From contig NZ_CP081870.1 in the NCBI RefSeq assembly GCF_022170785.1, forward strand, positions 608,001-672,000: DNA of 64,000 nt, written 5' to 3'. Below the pieces are notes generated by a model. That model was not told the origin of the DNA. It ran no database searches and worked only from the letters and a program-made list of their open reading frames with translations. Positions 8,421 through 16,137 of this stretch are shown here, one piece after another; the first letter of the stretch is position 1, and the number at the start of each line of letters is the position of its first letter. Both the position numbers and the translations under genes were made by a program. This DNA is from Rossellomorea marisflavi (lineage in GTDB: Bacteria > Bacillota > Bacilli > Bacillales > Bacillaceae_B).

Positions 8421-9270
8421 AGAGAACGGAGAATACCAGGTAACAATCAATGGGATATCCCATTGGGTGAAGGTGGAGGGGATTGAAAGGGGGACAACGC
8501 CAGTCGTCGTAATCCATGGAGGTCCTGGAGGAAATCACTATGTGTTTGAACGGACGGCAGGGTCTATGATCGCAATGGAGCGTACGATTATTTATTATGA
8601 GCAAAGGGGCTGTGGAAGGACGGATAAACCTGAGGATGATGGAGCCTATAAGATTTCCCATCTTGTGGCGGATTTTAAAGAATTTCATCGATTGTTCGGA
8701 TGGGAAAAGGTCGATCTGCTCGGTTATTCTTTCGGTGCAGAGCTTGCATTGGAGATTGCCAATACGCTTCCTCATACCGTGAATAGGCTTGTTCTTTCTG
8801 CGCCTAGCATGATCCAATCACCACTTCAGAAGCTCGTACAGATAGCAGGATTTGCATCGGTGGGAGCAACAGGGATCGGTTCTGGTGCCACAATCGACGA
8901 GGCATATCAAGTTCTTTGGAATCATGCCGATACAGCAATGGTGGACAAGCTCCTCTTCCAGGATCCATCGCTCGCTGCGATGAATCGGAAGTGGTGGGAG
9001 GAAAGCGACCTTGTCAACACCGGTCTCATGATGAGAGCATTGGAGGATGACAGTTCCCGTCCGTCGCTTGAAGAACGCTTATCGGACATCCCCCATTCTG
9101 CCCTCATATTGGTCGGGACCTTTGACCGCAACACTGGAATTCCTGTAGCCAGCCTCATTCACGACCGCTTGCAGCATAGTACATTGACCATCCTGTCGAA
9201 AAGCGCTCATTTTCCCGATATTGAAGAATCTGAGGTGTTCACTCAGTACGTGTGCTCATTTCTACGTTGA
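8413..9270 (+). CDS. Alpha/beta hydrolase, proline-iminopeptidase-like
   Basis: A 285-residue alpha/beta-fold hydrolase of the S33 peptidase-like group. The oxyanion-hole motif HGGPGG is near residue 36. The nucleophile elbow GYSFGAE carries the serine near residue 105. Candidate acid GTFD and base KSAHFPDIE complete the triad near residues 235 and 260. This family includes proline iminopeptidases and small ester/amide hydrolases; the substrate cannot be told. The ATG at 8413 has AGGAGG seven bases upstream and overlaps the end of the repetitive-protein gene by 8 bp, suggesting translational coupling. Confidence 0.85.
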   Translation: MFKENGEYQVTINGISHWVKVEGIERGTTPVVVIHGGPGGNHYVFERTAGSMIAMERTIIYYEQRGCGRTDKPEDDGAYKISHLVADFKEFHRLFGWEKVDLLGYSFGAELALEIANTLPHTVNRLVLSAPSMIQSPLQKLVQIAGFASVGATGIGSGATIDEAYQVLWNHADTAMVDKLLFQDPSLAAMNRKWWEESDLVNTGLMMRALEDDSSRPSLEERLSDIPHSALILVGTFDRNTGIPVASLIHDRLQHSTLTILSKSAHFPDIEESEVFTQYVCSFLR

Positions 9271-9271
9271 A

Positions 9272-9649
9272 CTAGGAAGCTATTTCCCTTGATCGACCGG
9301 ACCTCAGCGTAACAACGATACTCGCGATGCTGACGATCATCCCGAAGAGGGCAAGAAGGCCCATTCCGGTGCTTTTGGAGAAAAAGAAGGAGATGGGTAT
9401 GATCCCTAGAAACGAGATGACCACAGGGATCTGGATGATCGATGAGATAATCCGCACGATCCGGTTGCTAAAGAATGAGAGTACAAGTAGCGGGATGAAC
9501 AGCAAGACTGTCATGCCAATCGACAGCCATACACCAATTGGCTCATCATAGGAAACCGTATTGGGGCCTGTTGGGTGCAAAGCAGCGACCAAGATACATC
9601 CGACTGCCGTTACAAGTGTGAGGGTCATAAGAGAAACCCGTTTGAACAT
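9272..9649 (-). CDS. Small integral membrane protein, four TM segments
   Basis: A 125-residue hydrophobic protein with four predicted transmembrane helices (about 5-25, 40-60, 65-88 and 92-113). A short external loop, HPTGPNTVSYDEPIG, follows the first. The C-terminus is basic and cytosolic. I do not recognise the family. It is convergent with the alpha/beta hydrolase, with a 1-bp gap, so their 3' ends meet without a visible terminator. The ATG has GGAGGATTC upstream. Confidence 0.7.
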   Translation of the reverse strand: MFKRVSLMTLTLVTAVGCILVAALHPTGPNTVSYDEPIGVWLSIGMTVLLFIPLLVLSFFSNRIVRIISSIIQIPVVISFLGIIPISFFFSKSTGMGLLALFGMIVSIASIVVTLRSGRSREIAS

Positions 9650-9721
9650 AAATGAATCCTCCTTTGTTGAACAATCGGTTTTATAATACCATAACGATTT
9701 CCATTATGTTCATATTTTTCA

Positions 9722-9756
9722 TAAAAAAGCCTGTGCATCAGAGAGATGCACAGGCT
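9722..9756 (-). terminator. Terminator of ampS
   Basis: A perfect 11-bp stem, GCCTGTGCATC with GATGCACAGGC, is followed on the minus strand by six T. Confidence 0.88.
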
Positions 9757-9769
9757 TAAGGAAAACATA

Positions 9770-11002
9770 TCAGAACGCCCATCCGCCGTTGCGGAAGACC
9801 GGTTCAGAGGAACCGTCCTCTTTGATTCCGTCGATATTCATTTTATCAGATCCGATCATGAAGTCGACGTGGGTGATGCTGTTGTTCAATCCATTCTTTT
9901 CAAGCTCTTCTTTGCTCATTTTCTTGCCGCCTTCGATACAGAATGCATAAGCGCTGCCGATGGCAAGGTGATTGGACGCGTTCTCATCGAACAAGGTATT
10001 GTAGAATAATACATTGGACTGTGAAATCGGTGATTGGTGAGGAACCAGTGCGACTTCCCCAAGGTAGTGTGAACCTTCATCCGTGTCTACAAGACGCTTC
10101 AGGATGTCTTCACCTTCTTCAGCTTTCACATCGACGATCCGACCGTTTTCAAAGGTGACGGAGAACTTATCGATGACATTTCCTCCGTAGCTCAATGGCT
10201 TCGTGCTTGCCACTGTGCCGTTTACCCCTGTCTTTAGTGGAACGGTGAACACTTCTTCCGTCGGCATGTTGGCCATGAACGTATGTCCTTCTTCATTCAC
10301 ACTGCCGGCGCCGACCCAAAGATGACCTTTAGGAAGCTCGATGGTCAAATCGGTACCCGGAGCTGTGTAGTGAAGCTTTTGATAGTTCTTGCCATTAAGG
10401 TATTCAACTTTCTCATGAAGGTTGGCATCGTGATCCTTCCAGGCTTGTACGGGGTCTGCCTGATCGGCACGAACCGCCTTGAAGATCGCATTCCAGAGCA
10501 GGTCTACCTGCTCATCTTCTGGCGCGTCAGGGAATACTTTGGCAGCCCACTCTTTAGAAGGTGCTGCGAGTACGCACCAGCTGACTTTGTCGGACTGGAT
10601 GTACTGACGGTATTTAGACATTGCTTCACCGGCAGCGCGCTGGAAGTTGGAGATGCGCTCTGGGTCCACGCCCTTCAACAGGTCAGGACTGGATGAAACG
10701 ACGCTCATGAAGGCAGCTCCGCCTTCTGCAAGACCTTCCACCTGACTGGCACGCCAGAATGGGAATTCCTTGAATGCTTCATCTGGTGCAAGCTCATACT
10801 TGGTACGGGCAACGACGTCATCGCCCCATTCCACGTATACATGCTTCGCGCCTTTTTCGTATGCCTTCTTGACGATGACACGGACGAATTCAGCTGCATC
10901 AATAGACGTATTGATGACAAGAGTCTGATCTTTTTGGATATTGACCCCGACTTCAACGGCAAGACTGGCGTATTTGTCGAGATTTTGGTTGAAATTTGAC
11001 AT
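9770..11002 (-). CDS. ampS: Aminopeptidase AmpS, peptidase family M29
   Basis: A 410-residue cytosolic metallo-aminopeptidase of family M29 that removes N-terminal residues from peptides. Length and sequence match B. subtilis AmpS. Family features include VYVEWGDDVVARTKYELAP in the N-terminal domain and the metal-ligand region NMPTEEVFTVPLKTGVNGTV. EGGKKMSKEELEKNG and HVDFMIG with two acidic residues follow near the C-terminus. I place the start at ATG 11002, preceded by AAGGGGAT; the longer frame upstream lacks a ribosome site. It is monocistronic, with its own terminator. Confidence 0.92.
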   Translation of the reverse strand: MSNFNQNLDKYASLAVEVGVNIQKDQTLVINTSIDAAEFVRVIVKKAYEKGAKHVYVEWGDDVVARTKYELAPDEAFKEFPFWRASQVEGLAEGGAAFMSVVSSSPDLLKGVDPERISNFQRAAGEAMSKYRQYIQSDKVSWCVLAAPSKEWAAKVFPDAPEDEQVDLLWNAIFKAVRADQADPVQAWKDHDANLHEKVEYLNGKNYQKLHYTAPGTDLTIELPKGHLWVGAGSVNEEGHTFMANMPTEEVFTVPLKTGVNGTVASTKPLSYGGNVIDKFSVTFENGRIVDVKAEEGEDILKRLVDTDEGSHYLGEVALVPHQSPISQSNVLFYNTLFDENASNHLAIGSAYAFCIEGGKKMSKEELEKNGLNNSITHVDFMIGSDKMNIDGIKEDGSSEPVFRNGGWAF

Positions 11003-11144
11003 GTGTATGTATCCCCTTTTTTTCAGAATGTTCACTTACATTCTTATTTTATCAGTGCTGTCCCGGTTTGCAAATGTTTCGCCTAAATATAGTATGTGTA
11101 AAAGGAGTGCAGGATAGTTAAAAAGCTTAAGAGAAGTATTTCAT

Positions 11145-11190
11145 GATGAAAGAAGAGCCTTCCCTGACGTGACACGGGAAGGCTCTTCTT
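11145..11190. terminator. Terminator of nsrR, possibly bidirectional
   Basis: A 14-bp perfect stem, AGAAGAGCCTTCCC (11151-11164) with GGGAAGGCTCTTCT (11176-11189), abuts the nsrR stop codon. Confidence 0.85.
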
Positions 11191-11649
11191 TCATTTTGAC
11201 CGGTCGGGTTCGTTCTTCTCTTGGAAGAGGAAGCGATAGTCCAGCGGATTTCGGACCAGGTCATTCAGTGTATATTCATCTAGGACTGAGAGATAGGCAT
11301 TCAGCGCCTTTCCCAGTACATGCTTAAGCCCGCATACAGGCGTGATGATACAGGAGTTGTTGGCAGCATCGAAGCACTCCACCAAGTGGAAGTCCTCTTC
11401 TGTCTTCCTGACGATGGTTCCGATATTGATATCCTGTGGGGACTGGGCGAGCTTGATCCCGCCATTCCGTCCTCGGATCGTCTCGATGACGCCCATCTTC
11501 CCAAGCTCGTAAGTCACCTTCATGAGGTGATTCTTCGAAATGTTGTAGGCATCTGCGATTTCCTTGATATTCGAGAGTTCATCCGATGGTTTAGATGCTA
11601 AAAAAATCAGCATGCGCAGTGAGTAATCTGTATATAAAGTTAGTCTCAT
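11191..11649 (-). CDS. nsrR: Nitric-oxide-sensing Rrf2 repressor NsrR
   Basis: A 152-residue Rrf2-family repressor with an iron-sulfur cluster that senses nitric oxide. The winged-helix region begins MRLTLYTDYSLRMLIFLA; NISKNHLMKVTYELGKMG then TIRGRNGGI follow. The three cluster cysteines appear in ECFDAANNSC and TPVCGLKHVL, spaced as in B. subtilis NsrR. It is divergent from hmp, the classical NsrR target, with an NsrR-type dyad upstream of hmp. I use ATG 11649, which has GGAAGGGTGAG before it; the upstream in-frame extension lacks a site. Confidence 0.93.
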   Translation of the reverse strand: MRLTLYTDYSLRMLIFLASKPSDELSNIKEIADAYNISKNHLMKVTYELGKMGVIETIRGRNGGIKLAQSPQDINIGTIVRKTEEDFHLVECFDAANNSCIITPVCGLKHVLGKALNAYLSVLDEYTLNDLVRNPLDYRFLFQEKNEPDRSK

Positions 11650-11774
11650 CTCTCTCACCCTTCCGTTCCCTTGTTCTTCATTATACAAAAGGGAAAGCCT
11701 GCATGTCTAAATGTGAATGTTTTGTTAAAGAAGTATTTTATATATTGTTTTTGAGAGGGTGCAGGCATATTATA

Positions 11775-11797
11775 AAGATGTATTAAAAATATATCTT
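11775..11797 (+). promoter_or_regulatory. NsrR-type operator upstream of hmp
   Basis: The 23-bp AT-rich dyad begins AAGATGTATT and ends AATATATCTT, symmetric at most positions. It lies 14 bp before the hmp start codon. The position and the divergent nsrR gene support NsrR binding; the exact site boundaries are inferred. Confidence 0.7.
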
Positions 11798-11811
11798 TAG
11801 AGGTGAAGGAT

Positions 11812-12984
11812 ATGTTATCTCAAAAAACAATCGAAATCGTTAAATCTACGGCATCGGTCTTGGAAGCCAAAGGAATTGATATCACCACTGTATTTTATAA
11901 AAATCTGTTTACCGATCACCCTGAACTTCTCCATATCTTCAATCATTCCAATCAAAAACAGGGGCGTCAGCAAACGGCACTGGCAAACGCCGTCTACGCA
12001 GCTGCACAGAACATCGATCAGCTTCACACCATCCTCCCCGTCGTCAAGCAGATCGGGCACAAACATAGAAGCTTAGGCGTCAGGGCCGAACATTATCCGA
12101 TTGTAGGAGAACATCTGTTGCGGGCCATCAAAGAGGTGCTTGGTGAAGCTGCAACGGACGACATCATCGCTGCCTGGGCGGATGCATACGGAAGCATAGC
12201 CGATGCATTCATAGGAGTGGAGAAGGAATTATACGAGCAGGCCCGGAATCAAAAAGCGGGATTTGCTGATTTCAAATCCTTCATCGTGTCTAAGAAGGTG
12301 AAGGAAAGCGATGTGATCACGTCGTTCTATCTTGAACCTGAGGATGGAGGAGATGTACCGGAATATGAAGCCGGGCAGTATATATCCGTCCGTTTGAACA
12401 TCCCGGGAGAAACCTATTCCCATATTCGCCAATACAGCCTTTCAAGTACTCACCATCCGAACTTTTTCCGGATTTCAGTGAAAAGGGAAGGGAAAGGAAC
12501 GGTCTCTGCCTATCTTCATGATCATCTAAAGGTAGGGGGTGTACTGGAAGTAAGCGCACCGGCAGGGGATTTCGTCTTGAATCCAGAGACCACCCCTCTT
12601 GTGTTGATTAGCGGCGGAGTCGGGATCACTCCGATGATGAGCATGCTTGAAACAGCCTTCAGGACTCAGCCATCCCGACCGGTTTCTTTCATCCATGCAT
12701 CACGGAATGAAGCGGTCCTTCCTTTTAAAGCAGAAGTGGAAAGTATGATCAGAGGTCACCACGACGCGAAGTGTTCCTTTGTATATGGGACCCTGACTCT
12801 ATCGGAAGAGCACGTGGAGGAGGATGGGGCAGACTATTATGTCTGCGGTCCTGTACCATTCATGAAGGCTGTCATTGAGAGGTTGAAACATCTCGGAGTG
12901 CCTGTAGCAAAGATCCACTATGAATTCTTCGGTCCCGGTCTTGATCTCGCCGGTGTGGAAGAGGTCGAAAAAACGCATTCATAA
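11812..12984 (+). CDS. hmp: Flavohaemoprotein Hmp, nitric oxide dioxygenase
   Basis: A 390-residue cytosolic enzyme that converts nitric oxide, O2 and NAD(P)H to nitrate. The globin domain (about 1-140) starts MLSQKTIEIVKSTASVLEAK and carries the proximal haem region around HKHRSLGVRAEHYPIVGEHL. The FAD-binding domain has RQYSLSS near residue 206. The NAD domain has GGVGITPMMSML near residue 267 and ends with HYEFFGPG. Length matches the family. ATG 11812 follows GAGGTGAAGG; the GTG three codons upstream lies inside that ribosome site. It is transcribed away from nsrR, is likely derepressed by nitric oxide, and is followed by a strong terminator. Confidence 0.95.
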   Translation: MLSQKTIEIVKSTASVLEAKGIDITTVFYKNLFTDHPELLHIFNHSNQKQGRQQTALANAVYAAAQNIDQLHTILPVVKQIGHKHRSLGVRAEHYPIVGEHLLRAIKEVLGEAATDDIIAAWADAYGSIADAFIGVEKELYEQARNQKAGFADFKSFIVSKKVKESDVITSFYLEPEDGGDVPEYEAGQYISVRLNIPGETYSHIRQYSLSSTHHPNFFRISVKREGKGTVSAYLHDHLKVGGVLEVSAPAGDFVLNPETTPLVLISGGVGITPMMSMLETAFRTQPSRPVSFIHASRNEAVLPFKAEVESMIRGHHDAKCSFVYGTLTLSEEHVEEDGADYYVCGPVPFMKAVIERLKHLGVPVAKIHYEFFGPGLDLAGVEEVEKTHS

Positions 12985-12986
12985 GA

Positions 12987-13017
12987 GAAAAGGGTTCCGG
13001 ATCCGGAACCCTTTCTT
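12987..13017 (+). terminator. Terminator of hmp
   Basis: A perfect palindromic stem, AAAGGGTTCCGG/CCGGAACCCTTT, is followed by CTTC. It could also end the opposing small gene. Confidence 0.85.
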
Positions 13018-13022
13018 CATGA

Positions 13023-13190
13023 TTAGAGACGATGTTCATCCTGATCTACCCTGTTCTTGAACGCTTCCTGCGTCACGATATATTCTTCATCGCCTGCCGG
13101 TTTTTCAGAATGGGGTTTTTCTTCCCCGCCATTCGGGAAGTTACCGGGATGGCCTTTTTTCTTTGATTCGAATGCTTTTCCGCGTGACAT
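13023..13190 (-). CDS. Small hydrophilic protein, 55 residues
   Basis: The product starts MSRGKAFESKKKGHPGNFPN and ends FKNRVDQDEHRL. It is a charged, glycine/proline-containing protein without a membrane segment or signal. I do not recognise a family; its composition recalls small Bacillus stress- or spore-associated proteins. The ATG has AAGGAGTG at ideal spacing, which supports a real gene. It shares the hmp terminator region in convergent orientation. Confidence 0.65.
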   Translation of the reverse strand: MSRGKAFESKKKGHPGNFPNGGEEKPHSEKPAGDEEYIVTQEAFKNRVDQDEHRL

Positions 13191-13245
13191 ATTCTTCACT
13201 CCTTATGGATGGATGAGGATAGTTTTTACTTGGAGGGAAGTAAAT

Positions 13246-13305
13246 ATGTCAAGGAATCGTCGCATGGAGGATGAGTCTTCAGGGGGATTTGGACTATACT
13301 GGTAG
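13246..13305 (+). CDS. Possible 19-residue micro-ORF
   Basis: MSRNRRMEDESSGGFGLYW is preceded by GGAGGG at 8-nt spacing. It ends 15 nt before the start of the DUF1992 gene, with the next ribosome site immediately after the stop. It could be a leader peptide coupled to that gene, or a chance frame. Only the ribosome site and position support it. Confidence 0.35.
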   Translation: MSRNRRMEDESSGGFGLYW

Positions 13306-13320
13306 TAAGGAGGGATGGGA

Positions 13321-13698
13321 ATGGATTTTTCAACGTTGATGTCAGAGCAACGGATCAGGAAGGCTTATGAAGAAGGGGAGTTTAATGAGCTTCCGGGTTT
13401 CGGGAAACCGATGGATCTGAATGATGATGCCGGAATTCCCGAAGAGTTGAAGATGGCCCATCGGATGATGAAGAATGCCGGGTACTCAACGGAAGAGGCG
13501 GGACTGAAGCAGGAGATGATGAGGATCGAGGATCTGATCCGCACATGTGAGGACGATGTAGAAGCCAAGTCTCTCCATAGGGAACTGAATGAGAAAGTAC
13601 TCAAGTACAATGCCATGCTGTCGAAAAAACGGGTGAAGACGAATTCATCTGTATTCAAGGACTACCAGCGCTCCATTGAAGATAAGCTGATGGGCTGA
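13321..13698 (+). CDS. DUF1992 (DnaJ-homologue subfamily C 28-type) protein
   Basis: A 125-residue soluble protein with the DUF1992 domain, found alone in bacteria and in eukaryotic DNAJC28. Recognisable features are RIRKAYEEGEFNELPGFGKP near the N-terminus, then MAHRMMKNAGYS and a C-terminal coiled-coil region rich in Glu and Lys. There is no J domain. Function is unknown. I choose ATG 13321 because AAGGAGGG lies at proper spacing; the ATG six bases earlier is too close to it. A strong terminator follows. Confidence 0.85.
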   Translation: MDFSTLMSEQRIRKAYEEGEFNELPGFGKPMDLNDDAGIPEELKMAHRMMKNAGYSTEEAGLKQEMMRIEDLIRTCEDDVEAKSLHRELNEKVLKYNAMLSKKRVKTNSSVFKDYQRSIEDKLMG

Positions 13699-13700
13699 GA

Positions 13701-13746
13701 AAAAGCATGAAGGAAAGGGAACGGGACCCTTTCCTTCATGCTTTTT
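13701..13746. terminator. Bidirectional terminator
   Basis: A 19-bp stem from AAAAGCATGAAGGAAAGGG (13701-13719) to its complement ending at 13745, with T-runs on both strands, serves the two convergent genes. Confidence 0.88.
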
Positions 13747-13749
13747 TGT

Positions 13750-13935
13750 TTATTTCCGCGGTTCGTCAGGACGGAACAGGAAAAGGGAGATGACGCCGGA
13801 TAGCAGGGCGCCGCCAACGATGAGCAGGGCACGTTCCCTTCCTGCCAGTTCTGAGTATTGGGTAGTGACCATCCAGTTTGCCGCGATGGCGACAAGGATC
13901 ATGATGGCCAGGATCGTAATGATTCGACGTTTCAA
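13750..13935 (-). CDS. Small two-TM membrane protein
   Basis: A 61-residue protein, starting MKRRIITILAIMILVAIAAN. It has two hydrophobic helices (about 5-23 and 37-55) joined by a polar loop, and a charged end FRPDEPRK. The start is TTG with AAAGGATG seven bases upstream. No family is recognised. It converges on the DUF1992 gene and shares its terminator. Confidence 0.65.
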   Translation of the reverse strand: MKRRIITILAIMILVAIAANWMVTTQYSELAGRERALLIVGGALLSGVISLFLFRPDEPRK

Positions 13936-14024
13936 GGTGACACATCCTTTGTTGATTCATTGCTCTTAGTTTATCATAGAACGCTTCCGCTCAGCCAAGA
14001 AATGAATAGAAGTGGATTCCTACT

Positions 14025-14050
14025 CAAAAAAAGTAAAACGGGTCCGATAT
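14025..14050 (+). promoter_or_regulatory. Sigma-D-type promoter for motAB
   Basis: CAAA (14025-14028), a 14-nt spacer and TCCGATAT (14043-14050) fit the motility sigma-D pattern. They use the same spacing as the promoter of the BMP/chemoreceptor pair. Confidence 0.6.
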
Positions 14051-14087
14051 TAGGAGTAGACTATGTTGAATAAGGTGGAGCGATCAG

Positions 14088-14879
14088 ATGGATAAAACGT
14101 CATTTATAGGTGTCATACTTGGATTGGTTGCAATCGGAGTCGGAATGGTCTTCAAAGGGGTAAGCCTCATGGCACTCATCAACCCTGCGGCCATCCTTAT
14201 CATCCTGTTGGGGACCGTGGCTTCCGTGGTCATAGCCTTTCCCACGTATGAAATCAAGAAAGTACCAAAGCTGTTCGGGATCCTCTTTAAAGAACAGAAC
14301 ACCCAGGACCCGAAAGAAATCATCGCCTTTTTCTCCGAGATGGCGGACCTTGCCAGGAAGGAAGGCCTGCTTGCATTGGAAGCAAGGATCCAGGAACTCG
14401 ATGACCGGTTCTTAAGAGACGGTCTTTCCCTTGCCATAGACGGTCAGACGGGGGATTACATAAGGGATGTCCTTCACGAAGAGATCGATGCCATGGAAGA
14501 GCGTCATAGCGCGGGTGCACAGATTTTCTCACAAGCAGGCACATATGCTCCTACCCTCGGGGTTCTAGGAGCGGTCATCGGCTTGATTGCCGCACTCAGT
14601 CATATGGACAATACGGAAGAATTGGGGCATGCAATCTCAGCCGCATTCGTGGCGACCCTCCTCGGGATCTTTACGGGTTACGTGCTTTGGCATCCGTTCG
14701 CCAATAAACTGAAGCGCAAATCGAAACGTGAATCCCAATTGAAAATGATGACAGTGGAAGGAATCCTTTCGATCATCGAAGGGGAGTCACCGCGGATCAT
14801 CGAGCAGAAACTGGCTTCCTATCTCCCTGCAAAGGACCGGTATAACCTGATGAAGGAGGAAGAAGATGAGACGGCGTAA
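14088..14879 (+). CDS. motA: Flagellar stator protein MotA
   Basis: A 263-residue inner-membrane stator subunit. With MotB it forms the proton channel that drives flagellar rotation. It has four transmembrane segments: about 5-22, 30-52, and a pair around 155-175 and 185-205. The large cytosolic loop between TM2 and TM3 carries the charged rotor-contact residues. The proline-containing segment GTYAPTLGVLGAVIGL and AISAAFVATLLGIFTGY match B. subtilis MotA more than MotP. It overlaps motB by 14 bp and has a sigma-D-like promoter. Ion specificity (proton versus sodium) is inferred from similarity to MotA. Confidence 0.93.
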   Translation: MDKTSFIGVILGLVAIGVGMVFKGVSLMALINPAAILIILLGTVASVVIAFPTYEIKKVPKLFGILFKEQNTQDPKEIIAFFSEMADLARKEGLLALEARIQELDDRFLRDGLSLAIDGQTGDYIRDVLHEEIDAMEERHSAGAQIFSQAGTYAPTLGVLGAVIGLIAALSHMDNTEELGHAISAAFVATLLGIFTGYVLWHPFANKLKRKSKRESQLKMMTVEGILSIIEGESPRIIEQKLASYLPAKDRYNLMKEEEDETA

Positions 14880-15657
14880 GAAGAAGCGGGAAGATGATCA
14901 TATCGACGAATCCTGGCTGCTGCCTTACTCTGATCTTCTGACCCTGCTTGTGGCGCTTTTCATCGTTCTCTATGCCTCGAGTTCGGTGGATGCACAGAAA
15001 TTCCAGGAATTATCCCAGGTGTTCAGTGAAATCTTCAAGGGCGGCACAGGGATGATGGATTACCCAAGTCCTGTCGCCCCTCAGGATTCAAGCGATCAGA
15101 AGGAAAAGCAGGGAGCTGCTGCTGACAAGAAGGAAGAAGAAAAGACAGTGGACAAAGAAGATATCAAGAAACAATCCTTTCTTCAAGATCAGGAAGAACT
15201 GCGTGAAGTACAGGAAAAGATCAACCAGTACATCAAGTCCAATAATCTGCAGCTCCAGTTTGTCACGAAACTGACGGATGAAGGCCTGCTACTGACGATC
15301 AGGGATAACGTCCTCTTTTCTTCAGGTTCTGCTGAAGTGGAGAGGAATGATCAAGATGTGGCAAAAGAGCTTTCCTCCTTGCTGGTCATGAATCCTCCCC
15401 GGAATATCATCATCAGTGGGCACACAGATAACGTACCGATCCGCACGGCCAACTATGATTCCAACTGGGAGTTAAGCGTCATGCGCGCCGTGAATTTCAT
15501 GAAGATCCTTCTGGATAATCCGAATCTCGAACCAGAGTGGTTCAGCGCCAAAGGATTCGGGGAGTTCGAACCCATTGCCGATAACGCGACAGCAGAGGGT
15601 CGCGGGAAAAATCGTCGTGTGGAAGTACTGGTGTTGCCGAGAGTGACGCAGGAATAA
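14866..15657 (+). CDS. motB: Flagellar stator protein MotB
   Basis: A 263-residue partner of MotA. A lysine/arginine-rich cytosolic N-terminus is followed by one transmembrane helix starting LPYSDLLTLLVALFIVLYAS, in which Asp23 is the expected ion-carrying residue. A charged linker (about 60-105) leads to the periplasmic OmpA/MotB peptidoglycan-binding domain, with ISGHTDNVPIRTANYDSNWE near residue 182 and NRRVEVLVLP at the end. It overlaps motA, is followed by a terminator, and the pair forms its own transcript. Confidence 0.93.
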   Translation: MRRRKKKREDDHIDESWLLPYSDLLTLLVALFIVLYASSSVDAQKFQELSQVFSEIFKGGTGMMDYPSPVAPQDSSDQKEKQGAAADKKEEEKTVDKEDIKKQSFLQDQEELREVQEKINQYIKSNNLQLQFVTKLTDEGLLLTIRDNVLFSSGSAEVERNDQDVAKELSSLLVMNPPRNIIISGHTDNVPIRTANYDSNWELSVMRAVNFMKILLDNPNLEPEWFSAKGFGEFEPIADNATAEGRGKNRRVEVLVLPRVTQE

Positions 15658-15668
15658 TAAGAATGTAG

Positions 15669-15696
15669 ACCGCAAGCCCGGTGCTTGCGGTTTTTA
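15669..15696 (+). terminator. Terminator of motAB
   Basis: ACCGCAAGC and GCTTGCGGT form a 9-bp stem, followed by TTTTTAT. Confidence 0.85.
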
Positions 15697-15831
15697 TGTT
15701 TGCTGTTTGAAATACAAAAAAAGGAAAAAGTAACCAAGTAATCTTTAGCCTATGATAAACTCATTTTAAGAATATCTTCCATTTTTATATGGTTGAACAT
15801 AGGCATCTAAAACAGAAAAGGCGGGAGTTAC

Positions 15832-16008
15832 ATGTTCAAAAGATGGATCGGCTTCATCCTTGTATTGATCGGGGCAATTGGGTTGGTGATCAATGTGTCA
15901 TTCTTCAAAGGCAGTGAGTATTACGATGTCATTCGCGTCATTTCGGTCATTCTCTTCTTGGGAGGCGGCCTATTTATTCCGGAGTATTTGCGAACGGATA
16001 AAAAGTAA
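15832..16008 (+). CDS. Small two-TM membrane protein
   Basis: A 58-residue hydrophobic protein beginning MFKRWIGFILVLIGAIGLV and ending EYLRTDKK. It has two transmembrane helices separated by a polar loop FFKGSEYYDVIR. The ATG has GGCGGGAG upstream. Family is unknown. It stands alone between motB and the symporter gene. Confidence 0.65.
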   Translation: MFKRWIGFILVLIGAIGLVINVSFFKGSEYYDVIRVISVILFLGGGLFIPEYLRTDKK

Positions 16009-16137
16009 GAAGACCAGATTGACTGCATATCATGTTTACCTTGTTCAATTCAGGGAAAAGTTCCATCACTAGGAAGCCGCGCTATACATAACAGTCATAC
16101 CACTTTTTTTGCGGCTGACGTTAAAGGAGAGATAAGA

